Numbered from the stretch's first letter, positions 1-8,343 are shown. The stretch: 15,554 nucleotides of DNA from an uncultured Oscillospiraceae bacterium (GCA_934572365.1 CAKTKX010000018.1:1-15554), one strand, 5' to 3'. Numbers and translations: made by a program. The notes: generated by a model from the sequence alone, not told the origin.

Positions 1-1283
1 ATAACAATATATTCCCCGTCTTCCTGTTTTACCCCTGTCAGAATGTCCCGGATGATGGCCATGGGGTCTTCCGTGCGGGGGTTATCCGAGGTGATGACGG
101 CAAAATCCGACAGCTTCACGCCGATATGCCCCATAACGGGTCGCTTCATGGGGTCCCGGTCGCCGCCGCAGCCAAATACCGCGATGACCCGGCCTTTGCA
201 GAAATCCTTCACGGAGGAAAGCACGTTTTCCAGTCCGTCGGGGGTGTGGGCGTAGTCGATCAGGATGCTGTAGGGCTTTCCGGGGGTAGGGACTACCTCC
301 ACCCTGCCCTTGACGCCGGAGGCCGTTTTCAGGGCGGCGGCGCAGGCCGTCAGGGAAATGCCCAGCTGTTTGGCGATGCCCATGACCGTCAAGGCGTTGT
401 AGACGGTAAACTTTCCGGGAATGGGCAGAGACACCGCCTCCCGCTCTTCGCCGGATACGGCCGTGAAGCGAATGCCCTGCGCCAGAAGCTCCAGATCTTC
501 ACCCCGCAGGTCGGCGGGGTGGTGTACGCCCGTGGTCAGCACCGGGCAGGCGGCCGCCGCGAGAATTCTTCCCGAATAACTGTCGTCCGCATTGACGACC
601 GCCAGACGGCAGCGGCGGAACAGCTCGGCCTTGGCCTCACAGTAGGCGTCCATGGTCTTGTGGAAATCCAAGTGATCCTCCGTCAGATTGGTAAAGGCGG
701 CGACGTCAAAATGAATGCCGCCGATGCGCTCCAAGGAAATGGCATGGCTGGAAACCTCCATCACCACATGGGTGCAGCCCGCGTCCCGCATTCTGGCAAA
801 CAGCGCCTGCAGTTCAAAGCTCTCCGGGGTGGTTCGCTCGGTGGGGATGGTCTCCTGGCCGATCATGTTGGCCATGGTGCCGATCAGCCCCACCTTCGCC
901 CCCAGGCAGGTTTCCAGCACCTGCTTTAATAAAAGCGTGGAGGATGTTTTTCCGTTGGTGCCGGTAATGCCGATCATGGTCATCTGCTCCGCCGGGCGGC
1001 CAAAGAAGTTGCGCCCCAGCAGCGCCAGCGCCAGCCGGTCGGATTCCACCAGAACATAGGGGATACCCGTCTCCGGCTTTTTCGCCGTGACCACCGCCGC
1101 CGCGCCCTTTTCCGCGGCCATGGGAATAAATTTGTTTCCGTCGGCGGCAAAGCCGGACACGGCCACAAACAGGCTGCCCAGGGTCACCTTCCGGGAATCG
1201 TAGAAAATCTCTTTGATCTCAAGCTCCGGGTCTGCGGTGCATTCCAGAACGGAAATGCCCGTCAATAGTTCCTTTAGCTTCAT
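1..1283 (-). CDS. murE: UDP-N-acetylmuramoyl-tripeptide synthetase MurE (C-terminus beyond the window)
   Basis: Cytoplasmic Mur ligase that adds the third stem-peptide residue to UDP-MurNAc-L-Ala-D-Glu using ATP. About 427 codons are present and the 3' end runs off the left edge. Visible motifs are the Mur-ligase P-loop GITGTNGKTS near residues 104-113, the TERTTPES and MEVSSHA blocks in the middle domain, and SDNPRTEDP at about 399-407. DNPR (residues 400-403) is the motif that marks meso-diaminopimelate-adding enzymes, whereas lysine-adding MurE usually has a different fourth residue, so the substrate is inferred to be meso-DAP. The start at 1283 was chosen because GGAGG lies 6 nt upstream; the in-frame ATG at 1289 directly abuts the Shine-Dalgarno. 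It lies 15 nt downstream of the PBP stop, so it belongs to the same operon. Confidence 0.95.
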   Translation of the reverse strand, partial: MKLKELLTGISVLECTADPELEIKEIFYDSRKVTLGSLFVAVSGFAADGNKFIPMAAEKGAAAVVTAKKPETGIPYVLVESDRLALALLGRNFFGRPAEQMTMIGITGTNGKTSSTLLLKQVLETCLGAKVGLIGTMANMIGQETIPTERTTPESFELQALFARMRDAGCTHVVMEVSSHAISLERIGGIHFDVAAFTNLTEDHLDFHKTMDAYCEAKAELFRRCRLAVVNADDSYSGRILAAAACPVLTTGVHHPADLRGEDLELLAQGIRFTAVSGEEREAVSLPIPGKFTVYNALTVMGIAKQLGISLTACAAALKTASGVKGRVEVVPTPGKPYSILIDYAHTPDGLENVLSSVKDFCKGRVIAVFGCGGDRDPMKRPVMGHIGVKLSDFAVITSDNPRTEDPMAIIRDILTGVKQEDGEYIV

Positions 1284-1298
1284 ATTCATCCTCCGTTG

Positions 1299-3629
1299 TC
1301 AGTCTCTGGCCGCGGTATCCGCAAATACCAGCGTGATCGTCGTTCCCGTGGGAACCTCGGTATCCTTGGGGGCGCTTTGTGCCGTCACGGTTACGCCGGT
1401 GGAAATTTCATCGTTCCCCGTCACCAGAATGTACAGCCCCAGCGCCCCCGCGGCGTCGCTGGCCTGCTGACGGTTCATGCCGTAAAAGTCGGGAACCTTC
1501 ACCGTTTCCGGCTCCGGGGTTTCTCCAAAGAATAAAAGCACCTGGCTTCCCCCGGGGACGGTCTGCCCGGGAGACGGGATCTGTCCCGTCACCGTTTCGC
1601 CGCTGCCGGAAATTGCCGCCGTCAGCCCTTCTTTTTTCAGAAGCGCCTGGGCATCCTTCGCCGTCATGCCGGTCAGGTCTTCCATGACGATCTGCTTTCC
1701 CGCTAAATCGTCCTCGGAAAAGGACTGCTTCACGCCTAAGTATGGCAGCACGTCCGCCATCACCGCGCCCACGGTGGGCGCTGCCATGACGCCGCCGGAA
1801 ATGTAAATTCCCGTTGTCCGGGACGGTGTATCCAACGCGGCAAGTATAATATACTCCGGATCGTCCATAGGCGCAATCCCCACAAAAGATACGATTTTAT
1901 CCTGGACGCGCTGGCCATTCTCGTCAAAAACGTCAATTTTTTCGCTGGTTCCGGTCTTTCCGCCGATGGAAAACCCGGCAACTTTGGCATTTTTTGCCGT
2001 TCCCTCCGTGACGACGGACTCAATGAGGGTGCGCATGGTGTCGGAGGTCTCCTTGGAAATGGTTCTGCGTACCACCGTCGGCTCCGCCTTCATCACCGTG
2101 TTGCCGTCGGCGTCCAGAATTTCCGAGACGATGTACGGCTCCAACAGCTGTCCGCCGTTGACCACCGAGGAGATCGCCCGCACCAGCTGCAAGGGGGTGA
2201 TCTTGAAGGTCTGGCCGAAGGAGCCGGAGGTCAGGGACGCAGTCCCCCATTTGTCCGTATCCGTGACCAGGGCTTTGTCAAAAAAGACGCCCTTGCTCTC
2301 TCCCGCAAGGTCGATGCCGGTTTTTTCCAGCACCCCGAAATTTTTGACGTATTCGTAAAACCGCTCCCCGCCCAGCTTCAGGGCGATATGGGCGAAGGCG
2401 ATGTTGCAGGAATTTTGCAGTGCCTGGGGCGTCTTTTCCGCCCCGTGTCCCGTGGAGCGCCAGCAGTGCAGCCGCTGGGCGCGTCCCGGAATCTGTTCAG
2501 AACCGGAGCAGTGGAAGGGGGTATTCAAATCGATGGCGCCGCAGTCCAGCGCCGCCGACATGGTCAGTACCTTGAAGGTGGAACCCGGCTCATAGCCGTC
2601 GGAGATCACCCGGTTGCGCCACTGCTTCAGCCGGGCGGCGGAGAGCGCTTCCCCATAGGCCGTTTTTCCCGCCTCGTAGGCTTCGCTTCCCTCCGGCTCG
2701 GCGAGGTACGCCCGTTTCATCTCTTCCAGCTGCGCCGCCGTCCCCTCGTCGGCGATTTCCAGATAGTTGTTGGGGTCATAGCTGCCCAGCGTGGCCATGG
2801 CGAGGATCTCTCCCGTCTTGCAGTTCATCACCAGCCCGAACGCGCCGTTTTGGACATCGTAGCGGGCAATGGCGGCGGAAAGCTGCTTTTCCAGGCACGC
2901 CTGCACCGTGGCGTCCAGCGTCAGGATCACGCTGTCGCCTTGCCGGGAGGAAACGTAGTTTTCATAGGAAAAGGGCATATCCATTTCGTTATTGCCCTTG
3001 GTGGTGATGACTCTGCCCGTACTTCCCGCGAGGAAGCTGTTGTAGGCGGCTTCCACCCCTTCACAGCCCTCGTTGGAGGCGTTGGTGAAGCCGACGACCT
3101 GCGCCGCCAATGTCTCATAGGGGTAGACCCGCTGGGACGTGGGTTCCAGATGGATGCCGGAAATGCCCTTTTCATTGATGTAATCCCGGATCATTCCGGC
3201 GGTCTCCTCGTCAATGCGGGTGCCGACCTGCTTGTAGCGCCGTTTGATGTCCGCCGCCTGCTCCTCGATCCATGCAGGGTCTTTTCCCAGGATTTCTCCC
3301 AGCGTCCGGGCAATTTCAGGAATATCCGCCTTAGACTGCTTCAGCTCGTGGGGGTCGAGATACACATTCTCCACGCTGACGGAGGTCGCCAGAATATTCA
3401 TATTCCGGTCGAAAATGTCCCCCCGGTCGGCGGTCACCGTCGTCGTGCGGGTCTGGTTGCGCAGAGCGAGGGAGGAATAATAATCGTAATTTGTCACCAT
3501 CAGGCTGTACAGCCGCAGTCCCACCGGCAGAAAGGCCAACGCCCCCAGCAGCGCGGATACCAGCATGATCCGCCTGTGCTGACCGCTGTCCAACCGCAGG
3601 CGGTTATATTCCCGCTTCTTCCTCCCCAT
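1299..3629 (-). CDS. spoVD: SpoVD/PBP2-type transpeptidase with two PASTA domains
   Basis: Class B penicillin-binding protein (776 aa) that cross-links peptidoglycan outside the membrane at the septum or spore cortex. It has a short basic cytoplasmic start, one membrane anchor at about 20-43, an N-terminal dimerisation region (RGDIFDRN at 69-76), and a transpeptidase domain with the three catalytic motifs S350-T-F-K353, S407-C-N409 and K558-T-G560. Two PASTA domains follow at about 643-702 and 708-770. Cys389 and Cys408 flank the active site with the same 19-residue spacing recalled for the redox-controlled pair of Bacillus SpoVD, and Cys408 is the middle residue of SxN. That favours a SpoVD label, but B. 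subtilis SpoVD has one PASTA domain and PBP2B has two, so a vegetative FtsI role or a dual role is possible. The ribosome-binding site is weak (AAAGG 10 nt upstream). The gene sits between ftsL and murE. Confidence 0.93.
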   Translation of the reverse strand: MGRKKREYNRLRLDSGQHRRIMLVSALLGALAFLPVGLRLYSLMVTNYDYYSSLALRNQTRTTTVTADRGDIFDRNMNILATSVSVENVYLDPHELKQSKADIPEIARTLGEILGKDPAWIEEQAADIKRRYKQVGTRIDEETAGMIRDYINEKGISGIHLEPTSQRVYPYETLAAQVVGFTNASNEGCEGVEAAYNSFLAGSTGRVITTKGNNEMDMPFSYENYVSSRQGDSVILTLDATVQACLEKQLSAAIARYDVQNGAFGLVMNCKTGEILAMATLGSYDPNNYLEIADEGTAAQLEEMKRAYLAEPEGSEAYEAGKTAYGEALSAARLKQWRNRVISDGYEPGSTFKVLTMSAALDCGAIDLNTPFHCSGSEQIPGRAQRLHCWRSTGHGAEKTPQALQNSCNIAFAHIALKLGGERFYEYVKNFGVLEKTGIDLAGESKGVFFDKALVTDTDKWGTASLTSGSFGQTFKITPLQLVRAISSVVNGGQLLEPYIVSEILDADGNTVMKAEPTVVRRTISKETSDTMRTLIESVVTEGTAKNAKVAGFSIGGKTGTSEKIDVFDENGQRVQDKIVSFVGIAPMDDPEYIILAALDTPSRTTGIYISGGVMAAPTVGAVMADVLPYLGVKQSFSEDDLAGKQIVMEDLTGMTAKDAQALLKKEGLTAAISGSGETVTGQIPSPGQTVPGGSQVLLFFGETPEPETVKVPDFYGMNRQQASDAAGALGLYILVTGNDEISTGVTVTAQSAPKDTEVPTGTTITLVFADTAARD

Positions 3630-3649
3630 AAGCCACCGGCCTTTCCGTC

Positions 3650-3706
3650 AAGATACAACTTTGGGCAGCAAGGGAATCCCTCGCCGCCCAGTGCAGCTGC
3701 TATCTT
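3650..3706 (-). other. Long RNA hairpin in the ftsL-PBP intergenic region
   Basis: Read on the minus strand, AAGATA, CAGCT and then TGGGCGGCGAGGG pair in order with CCCTTGCTGCCCA, AGTTG and TATCTT. Only a one-base bulge and a small internal loop interrupt roughly 24 pairs. Three of the pairs are G-U in the minus-strand RNA and would be A-C mismatches in the plus-strand RNA, so the fold suits the operon transcript. No U-tract follows, so it does not look like a terminator. A role in mRNA processing, stability or translation of the PBP gene is inference. Confidence 0.6.
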
Positions 3707-3716
3707 ACTTTATGAG

Positions 3717-3759
3717 GAGGGACGGACTTTATGCAGGGGAACTCCTGCATTTGTCCCTC
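3717..3759 (-). other. Second intergenic hairpin overlapping the ftsL stop codon
   Basis: On the minus strand GAGGGAC and then ATGCAGG pair with CCTGCAT and GTCCCTC, with small unpaired segments between the two stems and a 6-nt loop. The outer arm overlaps the last two bases of the ftsL stop codon. There is no run of T after it. It lies immediately before the longer hairpin at 3650-3706, so the 128-nt spacer between ftsL and the PBP gene is largely structured. Confidence 0.5.
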
Positions 3760-4255
3760 AGCCGAAGGAAATAGGTTCGGTTTCCCCAAACAGGCCGCTG
3801 AAGAACCAGACGATGTCGTCCCAAAGCGTCCGTTCCGGCTTCGGCTGGGAGATCGTGACGGTGATGGTTCTGCTCGGCACTTCCTCCACCGGCACCATGC
3901 CGAGAGCCAGCGCCTTGTCCCGGATGTCCTCCAGATCATAGCCGTCCCGATAGGTACGTTCCAGCTCGGCGTTGTCGCGGTTCAGTTGGGAGACGTAGTT
4001 GGACATCCGCTCATACTGCGCCCAGTCGCTGCGCAGCTGCAATGCGCCAATCACCATGACCGCCAGCATCACCACCGCCACCGTCATGCCGATCAGCGCC
4101 ACGGGGTCGATATAGATCGCCTTTACCTGCTCCCGCTTGGCAATGGGGAGCTTTGTTTTGGCCTTTTTCTTCTTTTTCTTCGGCGCAAGCACCTGCGCCT
4201 CGCTGCCGGGGACATAGAACTGACCAATGTACTGAATCTTTGGCTTTTCCGTCAT
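3758..4255 (-). CDS. ftsL: Septum formation initiator / FtsL-like division protein
   Basis: Small bitopic membrane protein (165 aa) expected to join the FtsL-DivIC/FtsB-type complex that activates septal wall synthesis. It has a cytoplasmic N-terminus with a lysine-rich stretch (residues 26-35), one transmembrane segment at about 50-73, then a heptad-like coiled coil (about 77-103) ending in DLEDIRDKALALGMVPVEE, a typical FtsL/DivIC membrane-distal block. It is longer than Bacillus FtsL because of the N-terminal tail and a C-terminal tail (140-165). The assignment rests on topology and on its position between rsmH and the PBP gene; primary sequence is poorly conserved in this family. It starts 33 nt after the rsmH stop with AAAGGGG upstream. 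Confidence 0.85.
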   Translation of the reverse strand: MTEKPKIQYIGQFYVPGSEAQVLAPKKKKKKAKTKLPIAKREQVKAIYIDPVALIGMTVAVVMLAVMVIGALQLRSDWAQYERMSNYVSQLNRDNAELERTYRDGYDLEDIRDKALALGMVPVEEVPSRTITVTISQPKPERTLWDDIVWFFSGLFGETEPISFG

Positions 4256-4288
4256 GATTCTATCCCCTTTCCGGCAATTTCTGCCAAA

Positions 4289-5224
4289 TTATAACTTCTC
4301 GCAAATCCGCAGCTTGGCACTGCGTGCTCTGGGATTCCGTTCCAGCTCTTCTTCCCCGGAAACGATGGGCTTGCGGGTCACGATCCGCACCTGGGGCTTC
4401 TTGCCGCAGACGCAGACCGGGAAGCTGGGCGGGCAGGTGCAGCCCTTCGCCGCCTCTGCCATGGCGTTTTTCACAATGCGGTCTTCCAGAGAATGGAAGG
4501 TGATCACCGCCAGCCGTCCACCGGGATTCAGCAGCGGAACGGCTTTTTTCATCACCGTTTCCACCGCCCCCAGCTCGTCGTTGACGGCGATGCGGATGGC
4601 CTGAAAGCTTCGCTTGGCCGGGTGCTGCTTCTCCCGCAGAGCGGAAGCGGGCATGGCGCTTTTGATGACGTCCACCAGCTCCAGGGTCGTCTCGATGGGT
4701 GCCTGCTCCCTGCGGCGGCAAATAGCCGCGGCGATCCGGGGCGCGAAGCGCTCCTCGCCGTAATCATATAAAATACGCTTGAGTTCCTCGTAAGACCAGG
4801 TGTTCACGATCTGACGGGCGTCCCGGACGTCCTCGCCGTTCATGCGCATATCCAGCGGCGCGTCCGTCATATAGGAAAAGCCCCGCTGCCCGTCGTCCAG
4901 CTGGGGGGAGGAAACCCCCAAATCCAGCAGAATGCCGTCCACTTTATCAATGCCCAGCCCTTGCAGCGCCTCATCCATGTCGCAGAAATTGGCATGAACC
5001 AGCGTGACCCGACCTTCGTAGGGCTTTAACCGTTCCGCCGCCGCTGCCAGCGCCACGTTGTCCCGGTCAATGCCGATAAGCCGTCCGGTGGTGAGCTTCG
5101 CGGCAATGCGGCTGGAATGCCCCGCGCCGCCTAAGGTTCCGTCCACATAAATGCCGTCGGGCTTGATGGCAAGCCCCTGAATACATTCCTCCAACAGCAC
5201 GGAAACATGATGAAATTCACTCAT
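4289..5224 (-). CDS. rsmH: 16S rRNA (cytosine-1402-N4)-methyltransferase RsmH (MraW)
   Basis: SAM-dependent enzyme that methylates N4 of C1402 in the ribosomal P site; the partner 2'-O-methylation of the same nucleotide is made by RsmI, encoded at 9304-10140. The 311-aa length is normal. Visible family blocks are VDGTLGGAGHSSRI (27-40), GIDRD (51-55), DLGVSSPQLD (101-110), GFSYMTDAPLDMRMN (115-129) and YGEERFAPRIA. The CPPSFPVCVCGKKP segment and a basic C-terminus are typical of the family. The ATG overlaps the mraZ stop in an ATGA arrangement, so the two are translationally coupled. Confidence 0.97.
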   Translation of the reverse strand: MSEFHHVSVLLEECIQGLAIKPDGIYVDGTLGGAGHSSRIAAKLTTGRLIGIDRDNVALAAAAERLKPYEGRVTLVHANFCDMDEALQGLGIDKVDGILLDLGVSSPQLDDGQRGFSYMTDAPLDMRMNGEDVRDARQIVNTWSYEELKRILYDYGEERFAPRIAAAICRRREQAPIETTLELVDVIKSAMPASALREKQHPAKRSFQAIRIAVNDELGAVETVMKKAVPLLNPGGRLAVITFHSLEDRIVKNAMAEAAKGCTCPPSFPVCVCGKKPQVRIVTRKPIVSGEEELERNPRARSAKLRICEKL

Positions 5225-5649
5225 AGGCCGATCGCCTCCAGGGACGCCAGCAGCTTCTCCGGGGTCAGGTTTTCCCGCTCAAAGTCGGCAAATTCCTTCG
5301 CGTCCCAGATCTCCGCCTGTCCTGCCCGGCCGACGATCATGACCTCCCGGTCGATTCCGGCGTAGCTTAAGAGAAACTGGGTCAGGCTGAACCGGTACTG
5401 CTTATCCGGGCTGCATTCGGCGGCGTTCATAAAAATCAGGCTGGTTGCGCCGGAGCGCTGGGAAATGCTCATGGCATTGTAGTTATCCGAAAGGCGCTTC
5501 CACTCCTCGGCGGTGTAAACGGTGAGACAGCGGTGACCGCAGTTGACGCCCAGGGTGACAAAAAAGGTATCCCCCAGCTCCGTCCTCAGCTTGGACGGCA
5601 CGAACAGACGGCTCTTTTCGTCCAGCTTCGCAGGATATTTCCCGATCAC
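5221..5649 (-). CDS. mraZ: Transcriptional regulator MraZ
   Basis: First gene of the cluster. MraZ is a tandem AbrB-fold DNA-binding protein that forms rings and controls its own operon. The protein reads MIGKYPAKLDEKSRLFVPSKLR, matching the family start (GEYxHxxDxKGRxxxPxKFR), and a second half containing ECSPDKQYRF repeats the fold. The start is taken at GTG 5649 because GGAGG lies 8 nt upstream and the protein then begins as family members do. A GTG at 5658 is in frame but directly abuts the Shine-Dalgarno. The product is 142 aa. An unusual feature is the LFVNCGHRC-type cysteine-containing loop region (TLGVNCGHRCLTVY) after the first domain; its meaning is unknown. Confidence 0.93.
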   Translation of the reverse strand: MIGKYPAKLDEKSRLFVPSKLRTELGDTFFVTLGVNCGHRCLTVYTAEEWKRLSDNYNAMSISQRSGATSLIFMNAAECSPDKQYRFSLTQFLLSYAGIDREVMIVGRAGQAEIWDAKEFADFERENLTPEKLLASLEAIGL

Positions 5650-5660
5650 GGCGCTCACCT

Positions 5661-5691
5661 CCCTTTCGCTCCACTTTACTGCCCTTTTACT
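5661..5691 (-). promoter_or_regulatory. Putative MraZ operator, three tandem repeats
   Basis: On the minus strand three 10-base units, AGTAAAAGGG, AGTAAAGTGG and AGCGAAAGGG, begin at 5691, 5680 and 5670, that is 11 and 10 bases apart, one per helical turn. They lie just downstream of the expected transcription start, and the last one runs into the mraZ Shine-Dalgarno. MraZ of other bacteria is known to bind tandem short G-rich repeats upstream of its own gene, which this layout matches. The exact binding bases are inference. Confidence 0.6.
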
Positions 5692-5703
5692 CCATGTAGA
5701 GAC

Positions 5704-5732
5704 AGTATACTACCCGCGAGGGAAAAAATCAA
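5704..5732 (-). promoter_or_regulatory. Sigma-A promoter of the mraZ operon
   Basis: On the minus strand, TTGATT (5732-5727), a 17-base spacer and TATACT (5709-5704). It is well placed for the mraZ-rsmH-ftsL-PBP-murE unit, with the MraZ-like repeats directly downstream. A small inverted repeat, CGATTTC/GAAATCG at 5753-5771, lies about 20 bases upstream of the -35. Nothing else stands out in 5733-5846. Confidence 0.7.
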
Positions 5733-5846
5733 TCTTTTTCTCAGGGATTTTTCGATTTCCGCCAGAAATCGGGGGATATTCGCATATTTGTTCTAATAAA
5801 GCAGGCAGTTTCTCAGCTTCATTTCAGCTAACCGCGCCCCAGACCG

Positions 5847-8165
5847 TCAAAAAAACAGCTTTCCGTCCTCCCATTTGGGCTTCACCCGGGCAGGCTTTTT
5901 TCCGCAGCGCAGCAGGTAGCTTGCCAGCGGCCCCTCCACCTCGGTCTGCACAAGGCGGCGAATCTGCCGGGCGCCGTCCTTTCCGGGACGCTTTTTCAGA
6001 AGCTCCGCCGCCAGCTCCGGGGGCAGCAGCAGCTGGGTTCCCAGCGCCGCCGTCCGCTCCTGAAGCTGCCGCAGATATTTCCAGGTAATGGCTTCCAGCG
6101 CACCGGCTCCCAGAGGTTCAAAGCACACCGTCTGGTCGATTCGTCCCAGAAATTCCGGGGAGAAGGTCTGCTGTAACGCCTCGCCGATCTCCGCGCTCCG
6201 TCCCCCGGCGCAGAAGCCCAGTCCGTCACCCCGAATCTGACCGCCCACGTTGGAGGTCATGACCACAATGGCGTTCTTGAAACTGACGTGCCGCCCCGTG
6301 GAATCCGTCAGCGTTCCTTCCTCCATGATTTGCAGCAGAATGCCCAACACGTCCGGATGGGCTTTTTCCAGCTCATCCATCAGCACCAGACAATATGGGC
6401 GGCGGCGAACCGCCTCCGTCAGCTTGCCGCCTTCCTCATAGCCGACGTACCCGGGAGGCGCGCCGATCAGGCGGGAGACCGACTGCTTTTCCATATATTC
6501 CGTCATGTCCAGCCGGATCATAGCGTCCCGGCTGCCGTAGACCTCCTGCGCCAACGCCCGGCACAGCTCCGTCTTTCCCACGCCGGTGGGTCCCGTGAAC
6601 AGCAGGCACGCAATGGGCCGCGACCCGTCCCGGATGCCGCAGTAGCCCCGGCGCACCGCCTCGGCCACGGCGCTGACAGCTTTGCTCTGCCCCACCACCT
6701 GCGCGGACAGCAATCCTTCCAGCCCCAGCAGCCGTTCCCGTTCCCCGGCGGTGAGCCGCCCCACGGGAATTCCCGTCCGGGCGGAGACCACCCAGGCGAT
6801 GTCCGCCCCGGTGACGCACCGGGCGCGTTTTCCGTCGGCGGGCTTTGACAGGTGCTGCATTTTGTCCCGCAGCTCCGCGGCCTTTTCGAATTTCCGCTCC
6901 CGTACCGCTTCGTTCAGCTCCTGTTCCAGCTCTTTTCTGGCAGGGCCGCCCCGGGACAGCTGCATTTCCTCCATCCGCGCCCGGGCAGCGCCCTCGTCCA
7001 GCAGGTCGATGGCTTTGTCCGGCAGATACAGGTCGGGCAGGTACCGCCGGGACAGGCGCACCGCCTCCTTCACGGCTTCCTCGGAAATCCGCAGATGGTG
7101 ATGCCGCTCCAGCCCCGGCTTCAGCGCCCGGAGGATCGCAAGCGTTGCCTCCTCCCCCGGCTCCTCCACCACCACCGGGCGGAAGCGCCGTTCCAGCGCC
7201 GCGTCCTTTTCAATATATTTCCGGTATTCCTCCCGGGTCGTCGCGCCCAGCATTTGCAGCTCGCCGCGACCCAGGGCGGGCTTGAAGATGTTCGCCGCGT
7301 CAATGGCGCCCTCAGCAGCCCCCGCGCCGACGATGGTGTGCATTTCGTCCACAAAGAGAATCACGTCCCCGCTGCGGCGGATTTCCCCCAGCACGTCCCG
7401 CAGACGTTCCTCGAACTCGCCCCGGTATTTTGTCCCTGCAACCAAGGACGCCATGTTCAGGCTCACCAGCCGTTTGTCCTTCAGCTGGGGCGGCACGTTA
7501 CCCACCGCCATCCGCTGAGCCAAGCCCTCGGCAATGGCGGTTTTTCCCACCCCCGGCTCGCCGACCAGAGCGGGATTGTTCTTATTTTTCCGGCACAGAA
7601 TGCCGATGACCGTGTCGATCTCCCGTTCCCTCCCAATCACCGGATCCATGCTTGACGCCTTGAGAATCAGATCTTCACTGAACTGCTCCAAAAGTTTCGT
7701 TGTGACCGCCTCCTTTTTTCCTCTCACGGGAGCGCCCTGCTCCCAGTGCAGATAGTCCACCGCATGGGTAAACAGCTCGTCGGTGCTGATGCCGTTGAGC
7801 TTCAGCAGCTCATATGCGTCGCTGTTTTCCCGTCTTGCCATCGCCAGCAGCAGATGCTGCGGCGTAATTTCCCGGCTGCCCAAAATCTTTGCTTCCCGCG
7901 CCGCCCCCCGGAGAAGCGCCCGGGACTCGCCGGTCAGCCCCTGGGGCAGGGGCAGCTCCGGCGTCCCCATTCCGTAAAGCAGCCGCGCCATCGCCTCCGT
8001 CAGATCCGGGTCCATACCCAGAAGCCGAAGGGTCTGCCCCGCCGCCCCGGGTTCCCGCGCCATCACCAGCAGCAGATGGGCAGAGCCAACATAGCTGTGT
8101 CCCAGGGTTCTGGCCAATTGGGCGGCGCGCTGGATCAGGTCGGACGTCAGTATATCGTAATGCAC
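5847..8165 (-). CDS. clpC: ClpC-type AAA+ protein unfoldase
   Basis: ATP-dependent unfoldase that feeds substrates to ClpP (772 aa; Bacillus ClpC is about 810). It has an N-terminal double Clp-N repeat (about 1-140), then D1 with Walker A GEPGVGKT (202-209), Walker B FVDE (271-274) and arginine residues in ALERRFRP (323-330). A UVR-type middle segment (about 412-436) sets ClpC apart from ClpA and ClpE. D2 has Walker A GPTGVGKT (525-532) and Walker B LMDE (595-598). The loop at 649-651 is LGF, the tripeptide type used to dock on ClpP. The start is GTG, supported by GGAGG 6-7 nt upstream. It is not next to ctsR, mcsA or mcsB in this window, and no CtsR-like heptad repeat is visible upstream. 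It may be a ClpC paralogue. No clear terminator separates it from the mraZ promoter. Confidence 0.93.
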   Translation of the reverse strand: MHYDILTSDLIQRAAQLARTLGHSYVGSAHLLLVMAREPGAAGQTLRLLGMDPDLTEAMARLLYGMGTPELPLPQGLTGESRALLRGAAREAKILGSREITPQHLLLAMARRENSDAYELLKLNGISTDELFTHAVDYLHWEQGAPVRGKKEAVTTKLLEQFSEDLILKASSMDPVIGREREIDTVIGILCRKNKNNPALVGEPGVGKTAIAEGLAQRMAVGNVPPQLKDKRLVSLNMASLVAGTKYRGEFEERLRDVLGEIRRSGDVILFVDEMHTIVGAGAAEGAIDAANIFKPALGRGELQMLGATTREEYRKYIEKDAALERRFRPVVVEEPGEEATLAILRALKPGLERHHHLRISEEAVKEAVRLSRRYLPDLYLPDKAIDLLDEGAARARMEEMQLSRGGPARKELEQELNEAVRERKFEKAAELRDKMQHLSKPADGKRARCVTGADIAWVVSARTGIPVGRLTAGERERLLGLEGLLSAQVVGQSKAVSAVAEAVRRGYCGIRDGSRPIACLLFTGPTGVGKTELCRALAQEVYGSRDAMIRLDMTEYMEKQSVSRLIGAPPGYVGYEEGGKLTEAVRRRPYCLVLMDELEKAHPDVLGILLQIMEEGTLTDSTGRHVSFKNAIVVMTSNVGGQIRGDGLGFCAGGRSAEIGEALQQTFSPEFLGRIDQTVCFEPLGAGALEAITWKYLRQLQERTAALGTQLLLPPELAAELLKKRPGKDGARQIRRLVQTEVEGPLASYLLRCGKKPARVKPKWEDGKLFF

Positions 8166-8260
8166 GGTATCCCTCCCGCGTGATTGTTTTGCCTTTCCTT
8201 TTCCGGAAAATTTTCACCACCCCCGGCAAAAATTATTCAAAAATTTTTATAAAAAAGGAA

Positions 8261-8288
8261 TTGCTTTTTTGGGAAACCATGCTACAAT
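8261..8288 (+). promoter_or_regulatory. Promoter of the ferredoxin gene
   Basis: TTGCTT, a 16-base spacer and TACAAT, with TGC directly before the -10 (extended -10). It follows an A/T-rich stretch shared with the divergent clpC gene. Confidence 0.6.
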
Positions 8289-8343
8289 GGGGATACGCTG
8301 GTTGTGGCGTGCAATACATATTAGATAAATTGGAGGTAACACC

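Noticed and set aside
126..929. A 267-codon plus-strand open frame antisense to murE
   Set aside because: The minus strand clearly encodes MurE with P-loop and DNPR motif; the antisense frame shows no family motif.
2388..3941. A 517-codon open frame on the plus strand antisense to the PBP gene
   Set aside because: It lies opposite a PBP gene with all three catalytic motifs, has no Shine-Dalgarno or recognisable domain, and its composition is that expected from the antisense of a GC-rich gene.
5753..5771. A clpC terminator from the CGATTTC/GAAATCG inverted repeat
   Set aside because: The stem is only 7 bp, lies about 75 bases past the stop and is followed by A rather than T in the clpC direction.
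8166..8260. A clpC promoter or CtsR operator upstream of the GTG start
   Set aside because: The A/T-rich stretch contains loose matches such as TTGAAT but no -10 at proper spacing, and no GGTCAAA-type heptad repeat.
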